Shown: positions 17,774 through 25,590, numbered from the stretch's first letter. The stretch is 34,043 nt of DNA from Methylobacterium mesophilicum (GCF_022179445.1 NZ_BPQU01000042.1:1-34043), one strand, 5' to 3'. Numbers and translations are program-made. The notes: a model not told the origin generated them from the sequence alone.

Positions 17774-18498
17774 TCAGCCCTTCGTGCGCAGGTTCGCGCG
17801 TCCGCCATCGACCCCGATCACCTGCCCGGTGATCCAGCCGGCCTCGTCCGAGACCAGGAAGGCCGCGAGTGAAGCGATGTCCTCCGGGCGTCCGAGACGC
17901 TGGAGCGCGTGCATGGTGGCGATCCCCTCAGTCAGGGTCTCGTTGCCGGTGATGGCCGCCGCCAGCGGGGTCCGGGTCAGAGAGGGCGCGACCACGTTGA
18001 TCCGCATCTGCGGTGCCAATTCGGCCGCGAGCGACAAGCCGAGCCCCTCGACGGCACCCTTTGCCATCGCCACCAGGTATGCGCGGGGAAACCCTGGGCC
18101 ACGGCAACCGTCGAGAACAACACGACCCCAGAACCCGATTCGCCGGCGCCGGACTTGAGTGCGGCCGCGGCGGATTGCACGGCCGAGAAGGCGCCGAGCG
18201 CATTGATGCGGAAGTCGGTCTCTACATCGACCCGAGTCAGCCGCCCGATCAGCCGCAGGTTGATGGTGCCAACCGCGTAGACCAAACCCGCGAGAGAGGG
18301 ACCGACCGCCTCGCTGACAGCGGCGAAGAAATCGCGGTCGCCGACCGTGAAGGTCGTATCGCCGAGTTCGTCGGCCGCTTGCACCAGTCGGTCTCCGTCC
18401 CGAGCCGCGAGATGCAAGGCGTAGCCACGCGCCCGCAGGGCCCGAGCAGTCGCCAAGCCGATGCCGCCCATGCCGCCGTAGATCAGAACCTGTCGCAC
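17774..18498 (-). pseudogene. Short-chain dehydrogenase/reductase with a frameshift
   Basis: The N-terminal half (GTG 18498; QVLIYGGMGGIGLATARAL is the NAD(P)-binding Rossmann motif) reads in one frame to about 18075. The C-terminal half (VAMAKGAVEGLGLSLAAELA, then RINVVAPSLTRTPL and VIGVDGG) continues in another frame to 17774. Adding one base near 18071-18081, around the ACCTGGTGGCG stretch, restores an uninterrupted protein of about 241 residues. This is therefore a one-base deletion, real or from sequencing. In the rejoined protein the catalytic Lys region (AMAKGA) is present, but the usual Tyr position appears to be His (FPAH), as in some atypical SDRs. It sits directly upstream of the photolyase gene. 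Confidence 0.8.
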
Positions 18499-18608
18499 GC
18501 ACGGGCCTCTTGCTACCCAACCTGGCCCGGACAAAGTAAGGCCGGTTCCGTCCCCGGGCAGGCGGCCGGCTCACTCGCTCCACGTGCACAAGGTCGCAGG
18601 CGGCAAGC

Positions 18609-19472
18609 ATGAAGTTCGCGTTCGCCGGCATCGATTTCCTCGGCGGCGTGTTCGAGGGCCTGGTCGAGGCCGGCTGGAAGCCGGTCAAACTGTTCACCCG
18701 GCCCTGTGACGGCGTCTACGATCACAACGACGTGCTGGTCGCCCGCGCCCGTTCGCTGCGCCTGCCAATCCAGTTGTCACGCATCCGAGAGCGCGACATC
18801 GAGGCACTCCAGGCCGAGCACGGCAAGGATTGGGCGTTGGTGGTGGCCGGCTATCCCTGGCTCGTGAAGGGCTGGCGCGGCCGGGCCGCCTACGGGCTGA
18901 ACATCCATCCTTCGCCGCTGCCGACCGGCCGCGGGCCGTACCCGTTGTTCCGGGCGGTATTGGACCGGTACGAGACATGGGGTGTCACGGCCCACGTGCT
19001 CGCTGACGGGTTCGACACCGGCGACATCCTGGCTCAGGAGATCTTTGGCCTCGACGAGGCCGAGTCCCATGAGACGGTTCTCGCCAAGTGCCAGATGGTG
19101 GCCCGGCGTCTCGCGTCAGGACCAATCGGCAAGGACCTTCCCGCACTTTGGCGACGCGCCGAGCCGCAGGGCGACGGGTCGTACTGGCCCCGCGCTACAG
19201 ACACCGACCGGACCCTCGATTTCCGCCAGGATGTGGGATCGATCCTGCGCCGGGTCCGGGCCTTCGGCACCGTCGAGACCATCGCCCGGCTGGGGGACGC
19301 GCGGGTCTACGTCGCTGCGGCCGAGGGCTGGCGCGAAAGCCACCCGCACACGCCGGGTGCGGTGGTGCACCGCCATCGCCGGCACGTCGTGATCGCCGCG
19401 CTGGACGGCTACGTGCAGATCACCCGCTGGTCGCCGGTGCCGCTGGCGGAGGCCGCGCAGGTCGGGCGCTGA
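18609..19472 (+). CDS. Formyltransferase-family protein (Fmt-like)
   Basis: A 287-residue protein with the N10-formyl-THF formyltransferase fold. It starts MKFAFAGIDFLGG and carries the catalytic triad Asn98, His100 (GLNIHPSPLPTGRGPYPL) and Asp139 (DGFDTGDIL). The C-terminal third is shorter and unlike the Met-tRNA-binding domain of true Fmt, so the acceptor is probably a sugar amine or another small amine. It is divergent from the SDR-photolyase operon (111 bases between starts). SDR and formyltransferase side by side could modify one substrate, but that is inference. No Shine-Dalgarno stronger than AGGCGGCAAGC is seen. Confidence 0.8.
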   Translation: MKFAFAGIDFLGGVFEGLVEAGWKPVKLFTRPCDGVYDHNDVLVARARSLRLPIQLSRIRERDIEALQAEHGKDWALVVAGYPWLVKGWRGRAAYGLNIHPSPLPTGRGPYPLFRAVLDRYETWGVTAHVLADGFDTGDILAQEIFGLDEAESHETVLAKCQMVARRLASGPIGKDLPALWRRAEPQGDGSYWPRATDTDRTLDFRQDVGSILRRVRAFGTVETIARLGDARVYVAAAEGWRESHPHTPGAVVHRHRRHVVIAALDGYVQITRWSPVPLAEAAQVGR

Positions 19473-19493
19473 TATCGCGCGTTGTGGCGAGCT

Positions 19494-19519
19494 GGAACGC
19501 ATTCGTGACGGGCGGTGTT
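19494..19519 (+). promoter_or_regulatory. Candidate EcfG-type (general stress) promoter
   Basis: GGAAC (19494-19498), 17 bases, then TGTT (19516-19519), placed to give a leader of about 25 bases before the ATG at 19551. One mismatch from the EcfG -10 consensus CGTT. The same architecture occurs before the small exported protein at 7611-7943. Confidence 0.35.
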
Positions 19520-19550
19520 TCCGCCGGTCCTGGACGTCACGGAGCCTCAC

Positions 19551-19892
19551 ATGTCGACACGCGCAAGCCTCGCCGCAGCCCTCGGGCTTGCCGCGCTGTT
19601 CACCGGATCCGCTTTCGCGCAGGGCGTGATCGTGGATCAGGACGATTTCGGTCCGGACGACGAGGTCGTCGTGCGCGACTACATCGTGCGCCGTCCGGTC
19701 GGCCCGGGCCCGATCGTCGGATCGATTCCGCTGCGGCCGGGTACCATCGTACCGGCGGACGTTGAACTCGCGCCGTTCACCGATACGCAGAACCCGCGCC
19801 TGCGCCGGTACGGCTACTTCGTAGCCCCCGGCGACAAGGTCGTGGTCGTGGATCCGGCGACCCGCGCGGTGGTGCGCATCTTCGACCGCTGA
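19551..19892 (+). CDS. Exported DUF1236-type protein
   Basis: A 113-residue protein with a signal peptide cleaved after AFA (residue 23). The mature part ends with the DUF1236-like block: VPADVELAPF, then RYGYFVAPGDKVVVVDPATR and VVRIFD. This domain is common in periplasmic proteins of Hyphomicrobiales; function unknown. ATG chosen because GGAGCCTCAC precedes it and the signal peptide begins there, although the frame opens at 19515. Confidence 0.8.
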   Translation: MSTRASLAAALGLAALFTGSAFAQGVIVDQDDFGPDDEVVVRDYIVRRPVGPGPIVGSIPLRPGTIVPADVELAPFTDTQNPRLRRYGYFVAPGDKVVVVDPATRAVVRIFDR

Positions 19893-19979
19893 GCCCGAAC
19901 CGGCGCCCGTTCGCCTTCCGGTCGCCGATCCGCTAACACCCTGGTGCGAATGATCAAGAAAAGCGCCAGGGGGAAACAC

Positions 19980-20165
19980 ATGAAGGCCAAGCCATACGTG
20001 GTTTCGGGCGAAGCGCTCCTCGTCTCGGTGCTGCTGCTCCTGTCGGGGGCGATGCTGTTCGAGTGGATGGTGATCTCGCCCGACAGCCCTGTCTCCGCGC
20101 TCCTGCGCGTGATCGGGGCCGCCGCTGCGGCTTTCGTGGCGATCCTGCCCTTCCGCCGGGCCTGA
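19980..20165 (+). CDS. Small two-helix membrane protein
   Basis: A 61-residue protein with two hydrophobic stretches (about 11-32 and 40-57) and a basic C-terminus (PFRRA). CAGGGGGAAACAC gives a strong Shine-Dalgarno for the ATG at 19980; an upstream in-frame start lacks one. No family recognised. Could be a small stress-associated membrane protein; not a recognisable toxin. Confidence 0.65.
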   Translation: MKAKPYVVSGEALLVSVLLLLSGAMLFEWMVISPDSPVSALLRVIGAAAAAFVAILPFRRA

Positions 20166-20174
20166 GCACTGCGC

Positions 20175-21200
20175 TCACCAGTCGCTGAGTGCGGCGCGCT
20201 TCCAGCGATTGGCGGCGACGCAGCGGTACTCGAACGCCTCGTCCCAGGCATGATCGCCCGGCGAGCAGGTCTCACGGCTGCTCCGCGGCGGGTTCGGTGA
20301 CGTCTCCCGGACGGAGGCGGCCTGAACCCGTCCCCCATCGCTCACCCGGAACACGGGACCGTTCCCGGTCCCGTAGACCAGATCCCGGCCATCGAAGCCG
20401 AAGGTGCGCGCGAAGGCACCATCACGGTTGCCGTCGAGCGCGATCGACTGACCCGCCCCCAGCAGGATCGGCACGCCGGTGAAACGGCCGGCCGCGGTGT
20501 CGATCCCGATCCCGTAGGTGCCCTCCCCCTGGAACGAGAAACCGCGGTCGGTGACCGAGCCCGGGAGGTTGCCCAGCAGGACGCCGTAGCCGGTATGGGC
20601 GCCCGGGACGCCGCCCGTGGAGATCTGCAGGCCGACCCGTTGGCGATTGCGATCCGTCGTCGGCGATTGCGCGGACACGTCGATCTCGGCGCCGATGCAA
20701 GAGGCGACCGGATCGGCCTCCTGGGTCATGTCTACGCAGTTGAAGTTTCCGGCCCAGGACGGCCCCACCGGTCCGATGCCGTTGGGCTCCTTAAAGATCG
20801 TGCCGTTGACGGCAACGTTCTGCGCTCCGGTGCTGGCCAGGCTGCGGTTGTGCAGTTCGCCCGTGATCGTCCATTCGTAGCCAGCATTCTGCGGGCCCGA
20901 CGATCCAAGCGCCCACAGCGCCTTGTAGGTGTGGCCCGGCTCCCCCGACCCCTCCGGGATGTGCCGATCGACCCGCAACGTCGAAGCGGGATCGAAGCGC
21001 CCCGGCCGATTCCAGAGGAAGGCGTGGCCGCCATCAAGGCCCGGCAGGCCGGTGCCCTGGACATCGCGGGAGAACCCCGTTGGCCAAGACGGGGGCGCTG
21101 CAAGGATGGGGACGCCGCCGGGCGCTTCGGCGCGGATGGCGGTGGGCCAGACGGCCCAGAGGAGACAGGACAAGGCTGTGAGGCGGGGGCGGATGCGCAT
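20175..21200 (-). CDS. Exported protein with tail-fibre-like C-terminal motif
   Basis: A 341-residue protein with a signal peptide (cleavage after IRA, residue 24). The mature part is Gly/Asn-rich with beta-type segments such as TGELHNRSL, GTIFKEPNGIGP and YGIGIDTAAGRFTG. It ends with a cysteine pair and a Trp-Lys-Arg motif: ETCSPGDHAWDE, then YRCVAANRWKRAALSDW. I associate that ending with phage tail-fibre or receptor-binding-type proteins in alphaproteobacteria, yet this one carries an export signal and no phage genes surround it. A surface or extracellular role is inferred. Strong Shine-Dalgarno GGAGACGATCC before the ATG. Confidence 0.7.
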   Translation of the reverse strand: MRIRPRLTALSCLLWAVWPTAIRAEAPGGVPILAAPPSWPTGFSRDVQGTGLPGLDGGHAFLWNRPGRFDPASTLRVDRHIPEGSGEPGHTYKALWALGSSGPQNAGYEWTITGELHNRSLASTGAQNVAVNGTIFKEPNGIGPVGPSWAGNFNCVDMTQEADPVASCIGAEIDVSAQSPTTDRNRQRVGLQISTGGVPGAHTGYGVLLGNLPGSVTDRGFSFQGEGTYGIGIDTAAGRFTGVPILLGAGQSIALDGNRDGAFARTFGFDGRDLVYGTGNGPVFRVSDGGRVQAASVRETSPNPPRSSRETCSPGDHAWDEAFEYRCVAANRWKRAALSDW

Positions 21201-21385
21201 GGATCGTCTCCGGAGGCCCCCTGGGGGCGGGGGTGTGTCGAGGTTGTGCGCGGAGCCTGCCGGTTCAGCATTGGAAACGCCATAATTCCGGCACTTGGCT
21301 CGAACGCCGCGGCCGGATCATGCGTTTGGGTCGCGCAGTGCATCGTGATCTGATGCGCAACACGTCGAGATAAGGAGAGCGACCC

Positions 21386-21508
21386 ATGTCGAAGTCGCTG
21401 CGATTCCTGCGGAACTGGTTCCTACTGTCGATTCCTGTCGGGTTGTTCGTCGGCCGTTTCATCAAGGCTGGCAAAGGTCCGCCACTGCCCAAAGACGAGC
21501 CTAGGTAA
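21386..21508 (+). CDS. 40-residue membrane-anchored small protein
   Basis: Encodes MSKSLRFLRNWFLLSIPVGL, then FVGRFIKAGKGPPLPKDEPR. It has a basic N-terminus, one hydrophobic helix (about 11-26) and a charged Pro-rich tail. TAAGGAGAGCGACCC is one of the best Shine-Dalgarno sites in the window, with ideal spacing, which is the main evidence that it is translated. No family recognised. It is divergent from the exported protein at 20175-21200. Confidence 0.65.
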   Translation: MSKSLRFLRNWFLLSIPVGLFVGRFIKAGKGPPLPKDEPR

Positions 21509-21703
21509 CAGCCACAGCGCATCGCCGGCTACACGCCGCTCGTGACGGGGGCCGTGTGCACCAGTCCGCGCATAGCCTAGGAGGCTCGCCCCGGCACTTT
21601 ATTTTCGAACAGTTACAACCATGATCAATCGATCATTAGTGTTTTCGGCGCATTTTTACTGACATCGCGGCAGATCGGCCGAGATCTCCAGGGTCATCCG
21701 GCC

Positions 21704-21985
21704 ATGCCCCGCACCGCCAGGCCCCCGATCGGCTTCGTCGAGCGACGCGCCAGCGATCGCAAGGCGACGGCGCTTCTGGCCTTCGCGCAGCACCCGGACG
21801 GATCGCGCTTTCCCTGCCGGATCCAGAACCTCTCCGACGGCGGCGCTATGCTCGAATTCCTCGGCTCCCAGGTTGTCACGTTGGAGACCGCATTCGACCT
21901 CGTGCTGGCGAATACCGAGATCCGCTACGCCGTGAAGTTGATATGGCGGAAGGAGCGAACAGCCGGGGTACTGTTCTGCGTGTAA
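21704..21985 (+). CDS. Single-domain PilZ protein
   Basis: A 93-residue stand-alone PilZ domain, the receptor fold for cyclic di-GMP. The RxxxR-type motif appears in ERRASDRK (13-20) and the second motif in NLSDGGAML (42-50, D/NxSxxG). Length and ends match single-domain PilZ proteins, which act as adaptors in motility, biofilm or exopolysaccharide control. Both flanks are markedly AT-richer than the rest of the window. Confidence 0.85.
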   Translation: MPRTARPPIGFVERRASDRKATALLAFAQHPDGSRFPCRIQNLSDGGAMLEFLGSQVVTLETAFDLVLANTEIRYAVKLIWRKERTAGVLFCV

Positions 21986-22175
21986 GGGCGGATTGAACTA
22001 AAATTTTGAATCGCAATCATCACACAATACAGAGCAAGCGCGCACAAAGACATTTTTGCAATTCTATTTACGCTCCCTAATCGTTTGACGTCCGTGTGAT
22101 GGCCCGACCAACCCGTGCGCAATTGGCTCGAGTCGAAACCCCATCACGCTCGAGTTTTCATCATCGTGAATTGTG
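21986..22175. other. AT-rich intergenic stretch
   Basis: Between the PilZ gene and tRNA-Lys the sequence (especially 21990-22085) is unusually AT-rich for this window and contains no ORF, hairpin with U-tract or repeat that I can support. A similar AT-rich patch with the small palindrome ATGATCAATCGATCAT (21621-21636) precedes the PilZ gene. Confidence 0.5.
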
Positions 22176-22251
22176 TGGTGAGCGCGCTGGGACTCGAACC
22201 CAGGACCTACAGATTAAAAGTCCGTTGCTCTACCAGCTGAGCTACGCGCTC
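22176..22251 (-). tRNA. tRNA-Lys (TTT)
   Basis: A 76-nt cloverleaf with encoded CCA. Acceptor GAGCGCG pairs with CGCGCTC, discriminator A. The D arm is AGCTCAGCTGGTAGAGC. The anticodon loop CTTTTAA gives anticodon TTT. The T arm is CTGGGTTCGAGTCCCAG. Confidence 0.96.
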
Positions 22252-22297
22252 GCGTCCGGGGACCGCCCTGCGGCGGCCGCGCGGGGACGGCGCGTTC

Positions 22298-22326
22298 GCA
22301 ATAGGTGAGCGGGGCCGGGGGGTCAA
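22298..22326 (-). promoter_or_regulatory. Sigma-70-type promoter of tRNA-Lys
   Basis: On the minus strand, TTGACC (22326-22321) and TATTGC (22303-22298) are 17 bases apart, about 47 bases before the tRNA. The -35 box overlaps the last codon and stop of cmk, so the tRNA appears to have its own promoter inside the gene end. Confidence 0.55.
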
Positions 22327-22985
22327 CACGGGGTTGTGGGTGGCGCTCGGCTTCCATCGCCGCGGGCGCGCTCAACGATACCTCTTGCTTGGCTGAAGGC
22401 GGCGTCCGGGTCGAGGGTGGTGGTGTCCAGTCGGACCGCGTCGTCGGCCATGCGCAGCGGCGCGGCGGCCCGGGAGGCGTCGCGGGCGTCGCGGGCCTCG
22501 ATGTCGGACAGGATTGCCGCGAAGGTCGCGGATTCGCCGCGTCCGCTGAGTTCGAGGTGGCGGCGTCGGGCGCGCTCCTCGGAGGAGGCCGTGATGAACA
22601 GCTTCACGCTGGCATCGGGGCACACCACCGTGCCGATGTCGCGCCCGTCCAGCACGGCGCCCTGGGGATCGGCCGCGAAGCGGCGTTGCCAGGCCAAAAG
22701 CGCGGCGCGAACTTCCGGCACCGCCGAGATCCGCGAGGCCGCCTCGCCCATGGCGCGGTCGCGCAGGCGCGGGTCGTCCAACCTGTCGGCGTCGAGGGCG
22801 TGGGCCGCCCGGGACGCGGCCTCCGAATCGTCCAGGGACAGGCCGGCATCGATCATGGCCAGCGCCACGGCGCGGTAGAGGAGCCCGGTGTCGAGGTGCG
22901 GAAGCCGGTAATGGTCGGCCAGCCGCTTGGCGAGCGTCCCCTTGCCCGAGGCGGCCGGGCCGTCGATCGCGATGACGAGCGGCAT
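22323..22985 (-). CDS. cmk: Cytidylate kinase
   Basis: Phosphorylates CMP and dCMP with ATP. The 220-residue protein has the P-loop GPAASGKGT at 9-17, HLDTGLLYRAVAL (the nucleotide-binding region), GRDIGTVVCPDA and RARRRHLEL of the lid. It starts 4 bases after the aroA stop, so aroA-cmk is a tight operon as in most alphaproteobacteria. The rpsA gene that commonly follows is absent here; tRNA-Lys follows instead. Confidence 0.96.
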   Translation of the reverse strand: MPLVIAIDGPAASGKGTLAKRLADHYRLPHLDTGLLYRAVALAMIDAGLSLDDSEAASRAAHALDADRLDDPRLRDRAMGEAASRISAVPEVRAALLAWQRRFAADPQGAVLDGRDIGTVVCPDASVKLFITASSEERARRRHLELSGRGESATFAAILSDIEARDARDASRAAAPLRMADDAVRLDTTTLDPDAAFSQARGIVERARGDGSRAPPTTPC

Positions 22986-22989
22986 GATG

Positions 22990-24339
22990 TCAGGCCCCGA
23001 TCCGGCCGCCGAGGGCCTGCATGGACGGCAGAAAGCTCGGGAAGCTCGTGGCGATCATCGCGCCATCGTCGACCGAGACCGGCGCCTTCGTAGCGAGCCC
23101 CATCACCAGGAACGCCATGGCGATCCGGTGATCGAGGTGGGTCGCCACCGTGCCGCCGCCGGGCGCTGCCGTGCCGTCGCCTTCGACGACCAGGTCGTCA
23201 ACTTCCACGCTGTGGCGGACGCCGTTGGCGGCGAGGCCCGCGGCAACGGCGGCGAGGCGGTCGGATTCCTTGACGCGCAATTCGTGCAGGCCGTTCATCC
23301 GGGTGCGGCCTTCGGCGAAGCTCGCTGCCACCGCCAGCACCGGGTACTCGTCGATCATCGCGGGCGCGCGCTCGGCCGGGACGTCGACGCCTGTAAGGCG
23401 GCTCGCGCGCACGCGCAGGTCGGCGACGGTCTCGCCGCCCTCCTCCCGCTCGGCGACGCGCTCGATCTGCGCGCCCATCTCCAGCAGGGTGGTGATCAGC
23501 CCGGTCCGCAGCGGGTTCATCATCACGCCCTCGATCACCACGTCGGAGCCCGGCACGATCAGGGCCGCCACCAGGGGGAACGCCGCCGAGGACGGATCGG
23601 CCGGGACCACCACGTCGGTCCCGCGCAGGGTCGGCTGCCCGGTGAGCGACACCTTGCGGCCGTGGCCGTCGGGGCCGTGCGGCTCGACGCGGACCTGGGC
23701 GCCGAACAGGCGCAGCATCCGCTCGGTGTGGTCGCGGGTGGCGGCCGCCTCGATTACCGTGGTGGTGCCGGGGGCGTTCAGGCCGGCGAGCAGCACCGCG
23801 GACTTGATCTGCGCCGAGGCGGCCGGGGTCTCGTAGGTGATCGGGATCGCCTCGTTGAGGCCGCGCAGGGTCAGCGGCACGCGCCCGCCCTCGGCCTCGG
23901 ACAGGACCTGCGCGCCCATGCGGGTCAGCGGATCGAGGATGCGGCGCATCGGGCGCGAGCGGAGGGAGGCGTCGCCGTCGAAGGTCGCGGTGACCGGCTG
24001 GCCGCCCACCACGCCCATCATCAGCCGCGAGCCGGTGCCGGCGTTGCCGAAATCGAGCACGTCGGCCGGGTCCGTGAGGCCGCCGATGCCGACGCCGCGC
24101 ACGATCCAGCGCCCTTCGCCGAGACGCTCGATCTTGGCGCCCAGCGCCTTCGCGGCGGCGGCGGTGCGCAGCACGTCGTCACCTTCGAGCAGGCCCTCGA
24201 CCCGGGTCTCGCCCTGGCTCAGCAGCCCGAGGATCATGGCCCGGTGGGAGATCGACTTGTCGCCCGGGGGGCGCAGGCGCCCCTTGAGCGGGCTGCCCGG
24301 TGCGGCGGTGAGGGGCTGGGGAGGCGAGTCGTGCGACAC
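22990..24339 (-). CDS. aroA: 3-phosphoshikimate 1-carboxyvinyltransferase (EPSP synthase), class II type
   Basis: Sixth step of the shikimate pathway: shikimate-3-phosphate plus PEP gives EPSP. The 449-residue sequence has PGDKSISHRA (25-34), LDFGNAGTGSR (95-105), RSRPMRRILDPLTRMGAQV and RVKESDRLAAV. The end, HRIAMAFLVMGL then MIATSFPSF, is strikingly like Agrobacterium CP4 class II EPSPS. At the position where CP4 has Ala100 (NAATG), a known determinant of glyphosate tolerance, this protein has Gly101 (NAGTG), as in sensitive class I enzymes. Start: GTG at 24339, which matches the family N-terminus MSHDS; an upstream in-frame ATG at 24411 adds an Arg-rich leader. Confidence 0.95.
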   Translation of the reverse strand: MSHDSPPQPLTAAPGSPLKGRLRPPGDKSISHRAMILGLLSQGETRVEGLLEGDDVLRTAAAAKALGAKIERLGEGRWIVRGVGIGGLTDPADVLDFGNAGTGSRLMMGVVGGQPVTATFDGDASLRSRPMRRILDPLTRMGAQVLSEAEGGRVPLTLRGLNEAIPITYETPAASAQIKSAVLLAGLNAPGTTTVIEAAATRDHTERMLRLFGAQVRVEPHGPDGHGRKVSLTGQPTLRGTDVVVPADPSSAAFPLVAALIVPGSDVVIEGVMMNPLRTGLITTLLEMGAQIERVAEREEGGETVADLRVRASRLTGVDVPAERAPAMIDEYPVLAVAASFAEGRTRMNGLHELRVKESDRLAAVAAGLAANGVRHSVEVDDLVVEGDGTAAPGGGTVATHLDHRIAMAFLVMGLATKAPVSVDDGAMIATSFPSFLPSMQALGGRIGA

Positions 24340-24779
24340 GGGGGATCCGTTCGGGAATCTCTGGGTGGGACGGGATCCGGCGCGTCGCGCGGGGGCGCCG
24401 CGGAGCTGCAATCGGACCGTGAACTGGCGGCGCGGTTAACACGCGCACCGGCCCGCGTCATCCGGCGGGCCCGGTCGGCGGCGCTTCGGATCCGGCCGGT
24501 GGCGGGTCGATCGACAACGGTCTGGGACAGCGACCATCGGGCCCGTCTTCCGATCGTCGGCCGCGATCGCGAGATTGACGAAGAAATCTGACCCGTTCCG
24601 GCACCCAGACTTCGAAGAGTTGACGAAGAGTCCGCGGAGGGTCCGAGCGGGTCGGCGTTTCGACGAAGAATCCCGAAAAAGGGGGTTGAGTCCGCGGAAA
24701 GAGCCGCCTATAGAACCGGCCTCGCCGGACGCCAGCCGGTCGGCGAGACCCTGCGGGACCCAAACCGCGGCGGACAAGT
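24340..24779. other. Intergenic region between aroA and tRNA-Ala
   Basis: About 440 bases between divergent aroA and tRNA-Ala. It contains the tRNA promoter (24686-24714) and three direct copies of GACGAAGA (24577, 24622, 24662), plus a repeated GAGTCCGCGGA (around 24629 and 24688). Frames on both strands have no recognisable product and run across the tRNA or promoter, so I do not call a gene. Confidence 0.5.
24686..24714 (+). promoter_or_regulatory. Sigma-70-type promoter of tRNA-Ala
   Basis: TTGAGT (24686-24691), 17-base spacer, TATAGA (24709-24714), about 65 bases before the tRNA. Box quality and spacing are the best of any promoter I can see in the window. Confidence 0.65.
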
Positions 24780-24855
24780 GGGGCCTTAGCTCAGCTGGGA
24801 GAGCGCTTCCATGGCATGGAAGAGGTCATCGGTTCGATCCCGTTAGGCTCCACCA
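24780..24855 (+). tRNA. tRNA-Ala (GGC)
   Basis: A 76-nt cloverleaf with encoded CCA. Acceptor GGGGCCT pairs with AGGCTCC (one G-T wobble), discriminator A. The anticodon stem CTTCC/GGAAG closes a loop ATGGCAT, giving anticodon GGC. T arm around GGTTCGATCC. Confidence 0.95.
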
Positions 24856-24936
24856 TTCTTTCTTCAGCGTGACGCCGCCGGTTCAGGCCGGCTCCGCTGG
24901 GCGATCTGACAATACCTTATCCAGAGAACGACCGGC

Positions 24937-25425
24937 TCACCGGGTCAGGTGCCCGAGCGGCAACGCCGTCGTGTACTTCACCTGACCCAGCGCGAAGCTG
25001 GAGCGGATGTTGGCCACGCCCGGAATGCGGGTGAGGTGGTCCAGCACCAGGCGCTGGTACTGGCCGAGATCCTCCACCACCACCCGCAGCATGTAGTCGG
25101 CCTCGCCGCTCATCAGGTAGCATTCCATCACCTCCGGGCGGCTGCGGACCGCCTCGTCGAAGGCCTGGAGAGCCGCCTGGGTCTGCTTTTCCAGGGAGAC
25201 GTGGACGAAGACGTTCACGGCGAGGCCGAGGCTCATCGGGTCGACCACCGCGACGCAGCCCCGGATGATCCCGGCCTCCTTCAGGTCGTTGACCCGGCGC
25301 CAGCACGGCGAGGTGGAGAGCCCGACCTGCTCGGCGAGGTCGGCGATGCTGATCTCGCTGTCCTGCTGCAGGCGTTCGAGGATGCGCAAGGAGGCGGCGT
25401 CGAGATGGGCCGGTCGGGAGACCAT
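24937..25425 (-). CDS. Lrp/AsnC-family transcriptional regulator divergent from aceE
   Basis: A 162-residue feast/famine regulator. The N-terminal helix-turn-helix is ISIADLAEQVGLSTSPCWRRV (seen as SIADLAEQVGLSTSPCWRRV). The C-terminal RAM ligand-binding domain contains VFVHVSLEKQTQ, CYLMSGEADYMLRVVVEDL and VANIRSSFALGQVKY. Members respond to amino acids and form octamers that wrap DNA. Its position back-to-back with a pyruvate dehydrogenase operon suggests it controls that operon in place of the enterobacterial PdhR. Start: ATG with GGAGAAC upstream; the frame opens further to 25527 through the intergenic operator region. Confidence 0.9.
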   Translation of the reverse strand: MVSRPAHLDAASLRILERLQQDSEISIADLAEQVGLSTSPCWRRVNDLKEAGIIRGCVAVVDPMSLGLAVNVFVHVSLEKQTQAALQAFDEAVRSRPEVMECYLMSGEADYMLRVVVEDLGQYQRLVLDHLTRIPGVANIRSSFALGQVKYTTALPLGHLTR

Positions 25426-25488
25426 TTTTTTGTTCTCCGGTTTGCCGTGGGCATGACGATCGGTACGATCGACCGCCTCGACCCGCCG

Positions 25489-25539
25489 ATCCGGCACAAT
25501 ATGCCAATCATCGGCCCTCGATAACAAAAATCCGGCACA
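25489..25539. promoter_or_regulatory. Direct repeats flanking a candidate promoter between lrp-like gene and aceE
   Basis: ATCCGGCACA occurs at 25489-25498 and exactly again at 25530-25539, 41 bases apart (close to four helical turns). Between them, on the minus strand, lie TTGTTA (25527-25522) and CATATT (25503-25498) with an 18-base spacer, a plausible promoter for the regulator gene. The layout fits cooperative binding and autoregulation by the Lrp/AsnC protein, but no protein-DNA evidence exists. Confidence 0.4.
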
Positions 25540-25590
25540 TCCCGCCGCCGCGAAGCCCGTATGCTTCTGTCAAAACCGGGAGCCGCACCG

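Noticed and set aside
21621..21636. Palindrome ATGATCAATCGATCAT before the PilZ gene as a regulatory site
   Set aside because: Short, GATC-rich and by chance likely in an AT-rich patch; no second copy to support it.
22096..22308. Plus-strand frame across tRNA-Lys
   Set aside because: Its product is the well-known artefact of translating the antisense of a tRNA (RAGTRTQDLQ...).
24436..24777. Minus-strand frame in the aroA-tRNA-Ala gap
   Set aside because: Arg/Pro-rich, spans the tRNA promoter on the other strand, no family features.
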